Below are positions 8,511-15,854 of a stretch of 38,758 bases of DNA, piece after piece. The position numbers and the translations under genes are program-made. How positions within the stretch are numbered: the first letter of the stretch is position 1; each line of letters starts with the position of its first letter. The notes below the pieces were generated by a model. That model saw nothing but the letters and a program-made list of their open reading frames with translations. It did no database searches and was not told where the DNA came from. This DNA comes from Alphaproteobacteria bacterium UBA3002 (GTDB taxonomy: Bacteria > Pseudomonadota > Alphaproteobacteria > Rickettsiales > UBA3002), in assembly GCA_002346425.1 (NCBI GenBank), contig DDZS01000071.1:31404-70161 (forward strand). Reading direction: 5' to 3'.

Positions 8511-8876
8511 TTACGCGTCGGGTGTCCAGGCGTTATAATCCGCTGCATTTTTCTGACGCGTTGCACCGCGTAAAATATGGCCTTTCGGCAGATAGCGCAC
8601 TTTGGTGCCGGTCAGGTTGGGCAGGTGGTCTTTCTGCCAATCATGTTGCCGCGTCGGCTCGGATAGCTTGGGATATTTATCGGTCGTATAATGCAGCCAG
8701 CCATGCCAATGCGGCGGCACTTTTGAAGGCTCGGGCGCGCCTTTATACATCACCCAGCGGCGCGTGCGACGGCCTTTGGCGACGCTGCGCTCAGTAAAAT
8801 AGCGGTTGCCGAATTCATCGACCCCCACCTGACGGCCTTTGAAAAAGGTGAATAATCGCGTGCCGAAATGCGCCAT
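8511..8876 (-). CDS. NADH:ubiquinone oxidoreductase accessory subunit, NDUFA12 family
   Basis: This is the homologue of the mitochondrial 17.2-kDa (NDUFA12/B17.2) complex I accessory subunit, found in alphaproteobacteria on the peripheral arm of complex I. The 121-residue protein has the hallmarks of the family: TFFKGRQVGVDEFGNRYF, RRWVMYKG with PSKVPPHWHGWLHY, and a basic, proline-rich C-terminus. The start at 8876 (MAHFGTRLF) is preceded by AGGAG about 8 nt upstream. The ribosome binding site lies in the end of the upstream membrane-protein gene, whose stop is 5 bp before this ATG. The two are probably cotranscribed even though no functional link is obvious. Confidence 0.93.
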   Translation of the reverse strand: MAHFGTRLFTFFKGRQVGVDEFGNRYFTERSVAKGRRTRRWVMYKGAPEPSKVPPHWHGWLHYTTDKYPKLSEPTRQHDWQKDHLPNLTGTKVRYLPKGHILRGATRQKNAADYNAWTPDA

Positions 8877-8881
8877 ATGCC

Positions 8882-10288
8882 TTACTCCTGTTGTCGGGAG
8901 GCAGCATAGCAAATCAGGCAGAGAATGCTAGCGCAAATCGGCCAGATGAGATAGCGCACCTGTAAATTAGGCACGATGAAAAACAGCGGCAGCGCCATCA
9001 GCCATGCGCTCGTATTGATGGTGAGTCCAAGCGCGCCATAGCGCGTGCCCCGCTTGCGCCAGAGCAACGGCAGTAGGCTCAGCAAGCCCAGCATATAGAC
9101 CCACGGACTCATCAGCACGGTATGAAAACGTAACCAGCGGATGGCCAGTGACGTGTCGATTGCCGCCTCGCGCGGAGAATCAATGTGAATGTTGAGTGCT
9201 TCTGCCGTTGGCCCTTCATACCAATGCCCCTGGTAAGCTTCGACCGGGAAGGGATGCGTGATGATGCCCGGCTGATCAGGGTCGTGACATAGATCGAGCA
9301 GGTAGCAGGTGACTCGCCAGCGATGCGCCAGATAGGATTCGGGATGTTCGCCGATCATCTGCACCCAATGGCGAATGAGCGGTTGCACCGCCTCATGCGG
9401 AAGCAGATTGCCACGGATCAGCGGTAAATCTTCCATACAGGCGACCAAACGGCCACGCCCGTCGATGTAACGGCAGAGCGTCGTATTGGCCAGTGGTGAG
9501 AATTCGCGACGGATTTCTTCCAGCGTGACATTCTCAGTACCGAAAGCGCTTTCCGGGAGGATGAGTTTATTCTCGGAAATTGACATCGCAGCCAAATCCC
9601 ACAAGCCGACGGTTGGCCACATCGACGTGCGATATTCCGGCACTTGGTTTAACCCCCATCCAGCGGCCAGAACCAGTAGCATGATTAACCCGCTCGCGAT
9701 CAGATTTTTAATGCCCTGAAGGCGCGGCCATAGCCACCACATTAGGAATGGCAAAATGGCGGGTAATGCATTGTGGCGCACGGCAATGCTGAGCGCGATG
9801 CCAAGAATAAACAGACTCAGCGCGATCCACTTCAGGCGCACAAGACGCGATTGCACCGGGTCGTCCTGCAGGTGGTTTTGGCGCTTCGCGATGTAGATCG
9901 CCTGCAGTAAACAGGCCAGCACCATCAGCATCAAACCGACAAGCAAAAAGCTGTCTTTCCAGATGGCAGTAAAAATATAGAAGAGCGGAGGCATAAGCGT
10001 CATGGCCGCGAAAGCCAGCCATTGCTGCCACCCGCGAGGCAATGCCAACTGCGCGATGCGTGCGGCAATCACCCAGTAGAAGAGCAGCGGTACCAGCCAA
10101 AACCAGCCGTAATGTAATCCGGCGAGGTCAAAGCCTTGCCACATCCACGCCATGATCGGCGGATGCAGATTGTTGATGAAGCCGGTGCGAATCTGCACAA
10201 ATTGAAACGCGGCATCGCCGGTAATAATACCGGGGAAATAGAACCAGCCGAACAGGGCTGCGCCGAGAAGTGCGAGGCGTAAAATCAT
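8882..10288 (-). CDS. Polytopic membrane protein, GT-C glycosyltransferase-like
   Basis: This 468-residue integral membrane protein has about 10 hydrophobic segments by eye and a periplasmic-sized loop at roughly 215-380. The first loop has FPGIITGDAAFQF and, 17 residues on, NNLHPPIMAW. IWKDSFL and AVRHNALPAILPF follow. A D...Q...HPP loop after TM1 and a large C-terminal extracytoplasmic loop resemble polyprenyl-phosphate-dependent GT-C transferases and DUF6020-like proteins, so transfer of a sugar to an envelope component is possible but not shown. Two cysteine pairs in the loop (TLCRY/VACMED and VTCYLLDLCHD) could form disulfides. No ribosome binding site is evident at the ATG. It lies between a two-TM protein gene and NDUFA12 on the same strand. 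Confidence 0.65.
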   Translation of the reverse strand: MILRLALLGAALFGWFYFPGIITGDAAFQFVQIRTGFINNLHPPIMAWMWQGFDLAGLHYGWFWLVPLLFYWVIAARIAQLALPRGWQQWLAFAAMTLMPPLFYIFTAIWKDSFLLVGLMLMVLACLLQAIYIAKRQNHLQDDPVQSRLVRLKWIALSLFILGIALSIAVRHNALPAILPFLMWWLWPRLQGIKNLIASGLIMLLVLAAGWGLNQVPEYRTSMWPTVGLWDLAAMSISENKLILPESAFGTENVTLEEIRREFSPLANTTLCRYIDGRGRLVACMEDLPLIRGNLLPHEAVQPLIRHWVQMIGEHPESYLAHRWRVTCYLLDLCHDPDQPGIITHPFPVEAYQGHWYEGPTAEALNIHIDSPREAAIDTSLAIRWLRFHTVLMSPWVYMLGLLSLLPLLWRKRGTRYGALGLTINTSAWLMALPLFFIVPNLQVRYLIWPICASILCLICYAASRQQE

Positions 10289-10336
10289 GAGATAACTGTT
10301 TCAGCAGGTGGCATCAAAAGCAAGCTTCGGCCGTGG

Positions 10337-10588
10337 TCAAAGTTGCTCAGACTGCGATTCTTCGGACAACGTATTATTTTTGATGAGCGCGCGTCGCATC
10401 ATGCGAAAGCTCACATATTCGATAACGGCCACGCCCAGCGCGATTAATACGCAAGTGACGACATCAAAGACGTCCATCAGATAAAGAATCAGAAAGACCG
10501 TGGCGGGCATGATCGGTAAGCTCAGCTGCATCAACTCAATGAGTTTACGCGCCTTTGCCTGCGAATCGACCACCGGCGGTTGCGTCAT
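10337..10588 (-). CDS. Small two-TM membrane protein, unknown function
   Basis: This 83-residue protein is not recognised. A soluble charged N-terminus (MTQPPVVDSQAKARKLIEL) is followed by two hydrophobic stretches (about 24-41 and 45-62) separated by DVFD. A basic MRRALIKN and an acidic-polar tail follow. The ATG at 10588 lies 2 bp after the rpoD stop (10591-10593), so the gene almost certainly rides on the rpoD message. About 48 bp follow before the GT-C-like gene. Size and spacing suggest a genuine gene; function cannot be stated. Confidence 0.65.
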   Translation of the reverse strand: MTQPPVVDSQAKARKLIELMQLSLPIMPATVFLILYLMDVFDVVTCVLIALGVAVIEYVSFRMMRRALIKNNTLSEESQSEQL

Positions 10589-10590
10589 GT

Positions 10591-12942
10591 TTAGTTGTCC
10601 AGGAAGCTGCGAATCTTGCGGCTACGGCTCGGATGCTTCAGCTTACGCAACGCCTTCGCTTCAATCTGACGAATCCGCTCACGCGTCACGCTGAACTGTT
10701 GTCCAACTTCTTCCAGCGTGTGATCGGTATTCATGCCGATGCCGAAACGCATGCGCAGCACGCGTTCTTCCCGCGGTGTCAGGGAGGCCAGCACGCGTGT
10801 CGTTGTTTCGCGAAGGTTATTGTGAATCGCTGATTCAACGGGAAGAATCGCGTTCTTATCTTCAATGAAATCACCCAGATGTGAATCGTCTTCGTCGCCA
10901 ATCGGGGTCTCAAGTGATACCGGCTCTTTGGCGATTTTCATGACTTTCCGCACTTTGTCGACGGGCATTACCAGACGCGTTGCCAACTCTTCCGGCGTCG
11001 GCTCGCGGCCCATTTCGTGCAACATCTGACGCGAGGTCCGCACAATCTTATTGATCGTCTCGATCATATGGACCGGAATACGAATGGTGCGCGCCTGATC
11101 GGCGATGGAACGGGTGATGGCCTGACGAATCCACCATGTCGCATAGGTCGAGAATTTATAGCCACGGCGATATTCGAATTTATCGACCGCTTTCATTAGG
11201 CCGATATTGCCTTCCTGAATCAGATCAAGGAATTGCAGCCCGCGATTGGTATATTTTTTCGCAATCGAAATCACCAGACGCAGATTCGCCTCAATCATTT
11301 CTTTCTTGGCGCGGCTGGCATCGCGCTCGCCTTTCGAGACGGCAGAAACGATGCGTTTAAACTCAGGAATATCGGTGCTGACTTCATGAGCGATTTTGCG
11401 AATGTCGCTGCGAATCTCTTCGACCTCACCCTGATGCTCGGCCACATATTCTTTCCAGCCTTTGTCTTTATATTTAGCCGCTTCTTTCAACCAATCGGGA
11501 TTGATTTCATTGCCCTGATAATGCTGCAGGAAGCTTTTACGCGTGACTTTGGCTTTCTCTGCCATGCGCAGCAGCTCCATTTCACGACCGATGAGCAATT
11601 TGTTGATCTCGAACAAGGTCTCCATCAGCTCTTCAATGCGCAGCGTGTTGAACTTGATCGACATGACAATCTCAACCAGATCCACATGCAGTTTATCGTA
11701 TTTCTTTTGATCCGCATCTTTGAACTCACCATCTCCCAGTGAGCTCATCAGGCGTTTCTCGTGCAGCTTATTCATGGCTTTGCCGGTTTTAGAAAAACTA
11801 TCCAGAATTTCCAGAATCTGCGGCATCAGCGCGTTTTCCATGGCGGCTAGAGAGAGTGACGTATCATCGAATTCATCTTCCTCTTCGGCTTTCGCTTTTT
11901 CGCCGTCGCCTTCTTCGCTTTCCTCATCCTCGTCTTCGTCGTCTTCGTCCTCGTCATCTCCGTCATATTCATCTTCCAGAGATTCTTTTTCGCGCTCGGC
12001 ATCGTCGAATTTATCTTCCGTACCCGCGCCATAGGTCGCGTCCAGATCGATCATGTCACGCAGCAGCATTTCGCCAGAGGACAGTGCATCGCGCCATGCC
12101 ATAATCTGGTTAATAACGGTCGGTGATTCGCATAAGGACCGCAGAATCATATCGCGGCCTGATTCGATACGTTTGGCGATTTCGATCTCGCCTTCACGGC
12201 TTAATAGCTCGACATTTCCCATTTCGCGCAGATACATGCGCACCGGATCGTCAGAGCGGCCGTATTTGTTGTCGTCATCCGACGATGACTCTTCCGCGCT
12301 TTCGTCTTCCGCGGCCTCTTCATCGTCATCGTTGAACATGACATCGTCCGCATCATCGATTTCAAGTACACGGATTTTATGTTTTTCCAACTCACCAATG
12401 ACTTGCTCGATACCATCAGTAGAAATGCCGGAAGGAAGTTTTTTGTTTAGCTCGTCATAGGTCAGAATATCTTTTTTCGACTTGGCGAGCTTGATAAGTT
12501 TTTGCAGGACGGCATCCGACAGCGTAATCGACGCATCGGTTTTTGCCGTATCGTCAGAGGCAGCGGCTACGGCTGCAGCGGTTTGCTTATTGGTTTTTGG
12601 TGCGGGTTTTTCTTTCTTCCCACCAGATTTTTTAGCAGGGGCTGCCTTCGCAGACTGTTTCGTTTTCGAAGCAGCCGACGCTTTCGCAGCAGGTTTTGTT
12701 GCCGCAGCTTTCGTTGCAGAGGCTTTCTTCGCCGGCGCTTTTGCCGCAGCCGTAGCTTTAGCAGGCGCTTTGGCGACTGCGGTTTTCTTTGCAGGCGCTG
12801 CTTTGGCAGCGGGAGCGGTTTTTTTGACCGGCGCTGCTTTTTTTGCAACCGGTTTGCTCGCAGCCTTTTTGGCAGGCGCGCTAGCAGGTTTTTTCTTCGC
12901 AGTCGATTTAGCGGGGGCTTTTGATTTCGACGTAATGGCCAT
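10591..12942 (-). CDS. rpoD: RNA polymerase primary sigma factor RpoD with histone-H1-like N-terminal tail
   Basis: This is the housekeeping sigma factor. The core is canonical: sigma1.1 about 138-200, sigma1.2 about 229-262 (DDPVRMYLREMG), a long non-conserved region (about 263-535), sigma2 with ANLRLVISIAKKY and the FSTYATWWIRQAI -10 recognition helix, sigma3, and sigma4 with LTPREERVLRMRFG and VTRERIRQIEAKALRKL. At 783 residues it is longer than most alphaproteobacterial RpoD (about 620-680). The excess is a roughly 120-residue N-terminal tail built of Ala, Lys and Pro (repeated PAKK / KAPAK units), like histone H1 or TopA tails. The non-conserved region also has a nearly pure Asp/Glu stretch (about 319-358). 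GAGGT precedes the ATG by 4-5 nt. It follows dnaG by 124 bp in the classic order. Confidence 0.97.
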   Translation of the reverse strand: MAITSKSKAPAKSTAKKKPASAPAKKAASKPVAKKAAPVKKTAPAAKAAPAKKTAVAKAPAKATAAAKAPAKKASATKAAATKPAAKASAASKTKQSAKAAPAKKSGGKKEKPAPKTNKQTAAAVAAASDDTAKTDASITLSDAVLQKLIKLAKSKKDILTYDELNKKLPSGISTDGIEQVIGELEKHKIRVLEIDDADDVMFNDDDEEAAEDESAEESSSDDDNKYGRSDDPVRMYLREMGNVELLSREGEIEIAKRIESGRDMILRSLCESPTVINQIMAWRDALSSGEMLLRDMIDLDATYGAGTEDKFDDAEREKESLEDEYDGDDEDEDDEDEDEESEEGDGEKAKAEEEDEFDDTSLSLAAMENALMPQILEILDSFSKTGKAMNKLHEKRLMSSLGDGEFKDADQKKYDKLHVDLVEIVMSIKFNTLRIEELMETLFEINKLLIGREMELLRMAEKAKVTRKSFLQHYQGNEINPDWLKEAAKYKDKGWKEYVAEHQGEVEEIRSDIRKIAHEVSTDIPEFKRIVSAVSKGERDASRAKKEMIEANLRLVISIAKKYTNRGLQFLDLIQEGNIGLMKAVDKFEYRRGYKFSTYATWWIRQAITRSIADQARTIRIPVHMIETINKIVRTSRQMLHEMGREPTPEELATRLVMPVDKVRKVMKIAKEPVSLETPIGDEDDSHLGDFIEDKNAILPVESAIHNNLRETTTRVLASLTPREERVLRMRFGIGMNTDHTLEEVGQQFSVTRERIRQIEAKALRKLKHPSRSRKIRSFLDN

Positions 12943-12990
12943 AGACCTCGATACTTTCTTGTCTGTATTAGATTAGGGCTAAACAACAGG

Positions 12991-13019
12991 GATATAAAGA
13001 GCACATAAGCGAAAATCAA
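12991..13019 (-). promoter_or_regulatory. Possible sigma70-type promoter for rpoD in the dnaG-rpoD gap
   Basis: On the minus strand TTGATT (13019-13014) and TATATC (12996-12991) are separated by 17 bp, 48 bp before the rpoD ATG. The 124-bp gap is AT-rich, unlike the flanking genes, which supports a promoter there. The match is moderate (4/6 and 4/6), so read-through from dnaG may also contribute. Confidence 0.45.
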
Positions 13020-13066
13020 GCATTGCGCGCGATTATCCCCTTAAAAGAATGGTTTTTCTCAAAAGC

Positions 13067-14890
13067 TCATTCCTGCATCCATGCGTCAGGAAGGGCTCCG
13101 GCGGCTTGTTGGAAATGCAGCACTTCGCGTTGTAATGCCTGCATTCTTCGATAGGCGGCATCGTCCATTTGCGTGCCAACCTGCCGCTGAAAGGCCTGAT
13201 ATTCCTGCAACATGGCATAATATTGCCAGCGTTGCCCTAATTGTTTCGCCAGAAGCTGTAGGTGCTCCGGGTCGCTGGCCGTGGGTAGATAGGTGCGCTG
13301 AAACAGCTCCCATCCGGTGCTGCCGGTGCGGCTGGCTAATGCAGTTTTTAAACTGTCCGCCATGTCCTCTCCGTGCAAATCCTCTTGCGCCGCTGCCCAG
13401 TGCAGCAACCAGTCGCCCATCGCGTGCCAGGGTGCGGGCAGCGGGGTATGCGTTAGAATATGCTCGCTTTGCGCTTCCGCCAGCAAAGCGGGGCAGGCGC
13501 AACACAGGCCCATAAAATACAGCGTCACACGCTGCTGCAACGCTTGGGTATTTTGTGGGTCAGGCAGGCTCGGCAGGCGTGGCGCGCTGCGGGTTTCGGT
13601 TTTTTTGCGCGTTGTGCCTTGTTGCCAGCGCGCATCCCGCAGTCGGTCCCGCAAATAACTGCGATAATGCTGTTGCACGCCAGAATGGGCAATCTGTTGC
13701 GCTAGATGGTCGGCGGCCTGATCCTGAGCGGCGCGTTGTTCCGGCGATTGCGCGGGCAGGGCCGCAATACGGTCCCACAGCAACTCGGACAAGTCGCGCG
13801 CGCCCTCCACGGCCTGTCGCCAAGCGCGCAAGCCTTGGCTTTTCACGAAACTATCCGGGTCTTCCCCTTTGGGAAGGGTCAATATTTTCAGGCTTTTACT
13901 GGGTTGCAGCATCGGCAGTGCCAGATCCGCCGCGCGCGTCATCGCCCGCTCGCCTGCGGCATCGCCATCCAGTGCTAACACCGGCGTATCGCTTGCCGCC
14001 CAGCAGAGACGCAACTGGGTTTCGGTCATTGCGGTTCCCAAGGGTGCCACGCTCGCGTGATAGCCCGCTTGGGCTAACGCAATGACATCCATATAGCCCT
14101 CACAGATAACCAGCGCCTGTTCCTGCGCGGCGTGTCGCGCCGGGCCATAATGATAGAGCTGCTCCCCTTTGTGGAAGACTTCGGTTTCAGGTGAATTCAA
14201 ATATTTCGGTGCATTGGGATTGGCGTTGCTGTCCAGAATCCGTCCCCCGAAAGCGATCACATCGCCCCGCGGTGTCGTGATCGGGAACATAATCCGCCCT
14301 CGAAACCGGCTATACGTCTCACCGCGGTCATTTTTGGCGAGCAGTCCGGCAGCCACCATATCCGGCACCTCGACGCCGTGTCCCGCCAAAGCTTTAACAA
14401 TGGCTTGCCGATCGTCAGGTGCAAAACCTAAGCGAAACTGCTGGATGGTCTCCGCGCTAAGGCCTCGTTGCTCCAGATAGGTTCGGGCGCGGTGCCCACC
14501 GGTCGTTTGCAGTTGCATTTCGAACCAGCGGCAGGCCAAGTCATTGATTTCCTGTAAATCCAGTCGCCGCTTTTCACGCTTTTGTTCCCGCACATCGGGC
14601 TGCGGCAAGGTGACGCCTAGCTCACTGGCCAGTTGTTCAATGGCTTCGCGATAGCTAAGCTTCTCATATTCCGCAATAAAGCCGATCACGTCCCCATGCA
14701 CGCCGCAGCCGAAGCAATGGTAAAAACCTTTCGTGTCGTTAATGGTAAAAGAAGGCGTTTTTTCATTGTGAAATGGGCAGCAGGCCTTGTATTCCTTGCC
14801 CGCGCGCGTCACCGTAATGCGGCTTCCAATTACGGAAGACACGCTGGCCATGCTTTTCAAGCGTTCTACGAAATGCTGTGGATATCGCAT
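13067..14890 (-). CDS. dnaG: DNA primase
   Basis: DnaG makes RNA primers at the replication fork and binds DnaB helicase through its C-terminus. The 607-residue protein has a CHC2 zinc-binding domain with CCPFH (C38, H41) and CFGC (C59, C62). The catalytic core has FPITTPRGDVIAFGGR and KYLNSPET, and the toprim motifs are VICEGYMDVI and LALDGDAAGERA. A variable C-terminal helicase-binding domain follows from about 430. The start at 14890 (MRYPQHFVERLK) matches the usual DnaG start; a longer non-ATG reading to 14929 lacks family support. The upstream ribosome binding site is weak (GAAAAG). It is divergent from the metallopeptidase gene by 154 bp and is followed by rpoD. Confidence 0.97.
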   Translation of the reverse strand: MRYPQHFVERLKSMASVSSVIGSRITVTRAGKEYKACCPFHNEKTPSFTINDTKGFYHCFGCGVHGDVIGFIAEYEKLSYREAIEQLASELGVTLPQPDVREQKREKRRLDLQEINDLACRWFEMQLQTTGGHRARTYLEQRGLSAETIQQFRLGFAPDDRQAIVKALAGHGVEVPDMVAAGLLAKNDRGETYSRFRGRIMFPITTPRGDVIAFGGRILDSNANPNAPKYLNSPETEVFHKGEQLYHYGPARHAAQEQALVICEGYMDVIALAQAGYHASVAPLGTAMTETQLRLCWAASDTPVLALDGDAAGERAMTRAADLALPMLQPSKSLKILTLPKGEDPDSFVKSQGLRAWRQAVEGARDLSELLWDRIAALPAQSPEQRAAQDQAADHLAQQIAHSGVQQHYRSYLRDRLRDARWQQGTTRKKTETRSAPRLPSLPDPQNTQALQQRVTLYFMGLCCACPALLAEAQSEHILTHTPLPAPWHAMGDWLLHWAAAQEDLHGEDMADSLKTALASRTGSTGWELFQRTYLPTASDPEHLQLLAKQLGQRWQYYAMLQEYQAFQRQVGTQMDDAAYRRMQALQREVLHFQQAAGALPDAWMQE

Positions 14891-14938
14891 CTTTTCAACC
14901 AGTTGCCGTTTGCTGTGCACGGGTGGCAATATTGCCGA

Positions 14939-14966
14939 TTGACCGTACGGGGTTTTCGGCTAGCTT
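14939..14966 (+). promoter_or_regulatory. Possible promoter for the YgjP-type metallopeptidase gene
   Basis: TTGACC (14939-14944) and TAGCTT (14961-14966) are 16 bp apart in the 154-bp divergent dnaG/metallopeptidase gap. They would give a leader of about 70 nt. A perfect 12-bp palindrome, GGCAATATTGCC (14925-14936), lies just upstream and might be a regulator site. The rest of the gap shows nothing clear. Confidence 0.3.
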
Positions 14967-15044
14967 AGCGCAAAATAATTCCGGCGAAAGGGCCAAGCCC
15001 CACAACCGGATATCCTTGTGTATAACCGCAGGAGACACGCTCGC

Positions 15045-15752
15045 ATGGCTGAAGATCTGGCACATATCCTAGAAGTAGGGCAACGCACCGTTCCGCTGCG
15101 CGTCACGCGCAATCGTCGTGCTAAGCGTATGTATTTGCGCTATATCCCGACAGAGCACGGCTTTTCCTTAACCCTGCCGCAACGTACCCGCTTTGATGAG
15201 GGTGTTGCCTTCGTAAACGCAAAAAGCGACTGGATTGCCAATACCTTAGCGCGGATGCCAGAAAAAAAGAAGCTGCGTTTCGGTGTCACGCTCCCGATTT
15301 TAGGCCAGCAAGTGCAAATTCTCCGCGATCCTGAGCTTTCTAAGCCTTTCAAGCTCACCGCCACCGCATTGCATATTCGTCCTGACGCCAGCAAAAGCTC
15401 CGGCGAACAGATTGAAACGGTGTTGAAAAAAATCGTCCGTGGTGAGCTGCAAGCCTTATCTGAAGCCAAAGCCGCTGCGATCGGCCGTAGCATCAACCGC
15501 GTCACGCTGCGTGACACGCGTAGCCGTTGGGGCAGCTGCTCAACCACCCGTAACCTTATGTTTTCTTGGCGTTTGGTCTTCGCTCCTTACGAAGTGCTGG
15601 ACTATGTCGCCAGCCACGAAGTCGCCCATCTGCGTCACATGAATCACAGCGCGGTCTTCTGGTCTCGCGTCGAAGACATTTGCCCGGATTACCGCGATTG
15701 GAAAGACTGGCTACGCGATCACGGCGCCGAACTCTACCGTTTCGTGAAGTAA
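15045..15752 (+). CDS. YgjP/SprT-like zinc metallopeptidase (DUF45)
   Basis: This 235-residue protein belongs to the YgjP-like metallopeptidase family, widespread cytoplasmic proteins of uncertain substrate. The zinc site is intact: HEVAHLRHMNHS gives the HExxH ligands H191 and H195, the catalytic E192, and a downstream third-ligand candidate H201. The family signature RSRWGSCS lies at 159-166. The N-terminal half holds the RRAKRMYLRY motif that begins these proteins. The ATG at 15045 is chosen because GGAG sits 10 nt upstream; an upstream in-frame alternative start at 15018 has no ribosome binding site. No signal peptide or membrane segment is seen. The next gene downstream has its own Pho-box promoter, so they are probably separate transcripts. 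Confidence 0.88.
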   Translation: MAEDLAHILEVGQRTVPLRVTRNRRAKRMYLRYIPTEHGFSLTLPQRTRFDEGVAFVNAKSDWIANTLARMPEKKKLRFGVTLPILGQQVQILRDPELSKPFKLTATALHIRPDASKSSGEQIETVLKKIVRGELQALSEAKAAAIGRSINRVTLRDTRSRWGSCSTTRNLMFSWRLVFAPYEVLDYVASHEVAHLRHMNHSAVFWSRVEDICPDYRDWKDWLRDHGAELYRFVK

Positions 15753-15796
15753 TTCCGCACCTATTTCCCTAAAATTTTACCTATTTTCTTATAGGC

Positions 15797-15830
15797 TTGT
15801 CACAAAACCGTCATATTGCGATGGTATTCT
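15797..15830 (+). promoter_or_regulatory. Pho box and -10 upstream of the 1034-residue protein gene
   Basis: Two 11-bp direct repeats, TTGTCACAAAA (15797-15807) and CCGTCATATTG (15808-15818), match the PhoB consensus CTGTCATAWAT-CTGTCAY. The second heptamer is followed after exactly 10 bp by TATTCT (15825-15830). This is the spacing of PhoB-activated promoters such as E. coli phoA. The start would be near 15837, and AGGAGA at 15839-15844 would serve the ATG at 15855. Confidence 0.72.
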
Positions 15831-15854
15831 TCTAATGTAGGAGAAAAATAGTCT

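Noticed and set aside
11720..12976. Long plus-strand ORFs opposite rpoD, including Ser-rich and Ala/Phe-rich ones
   Set aside because: They are shadows of the low-complexity Lys/Ala and Asp/Glu coding of rpoD, which removes stop codons on the other strand.
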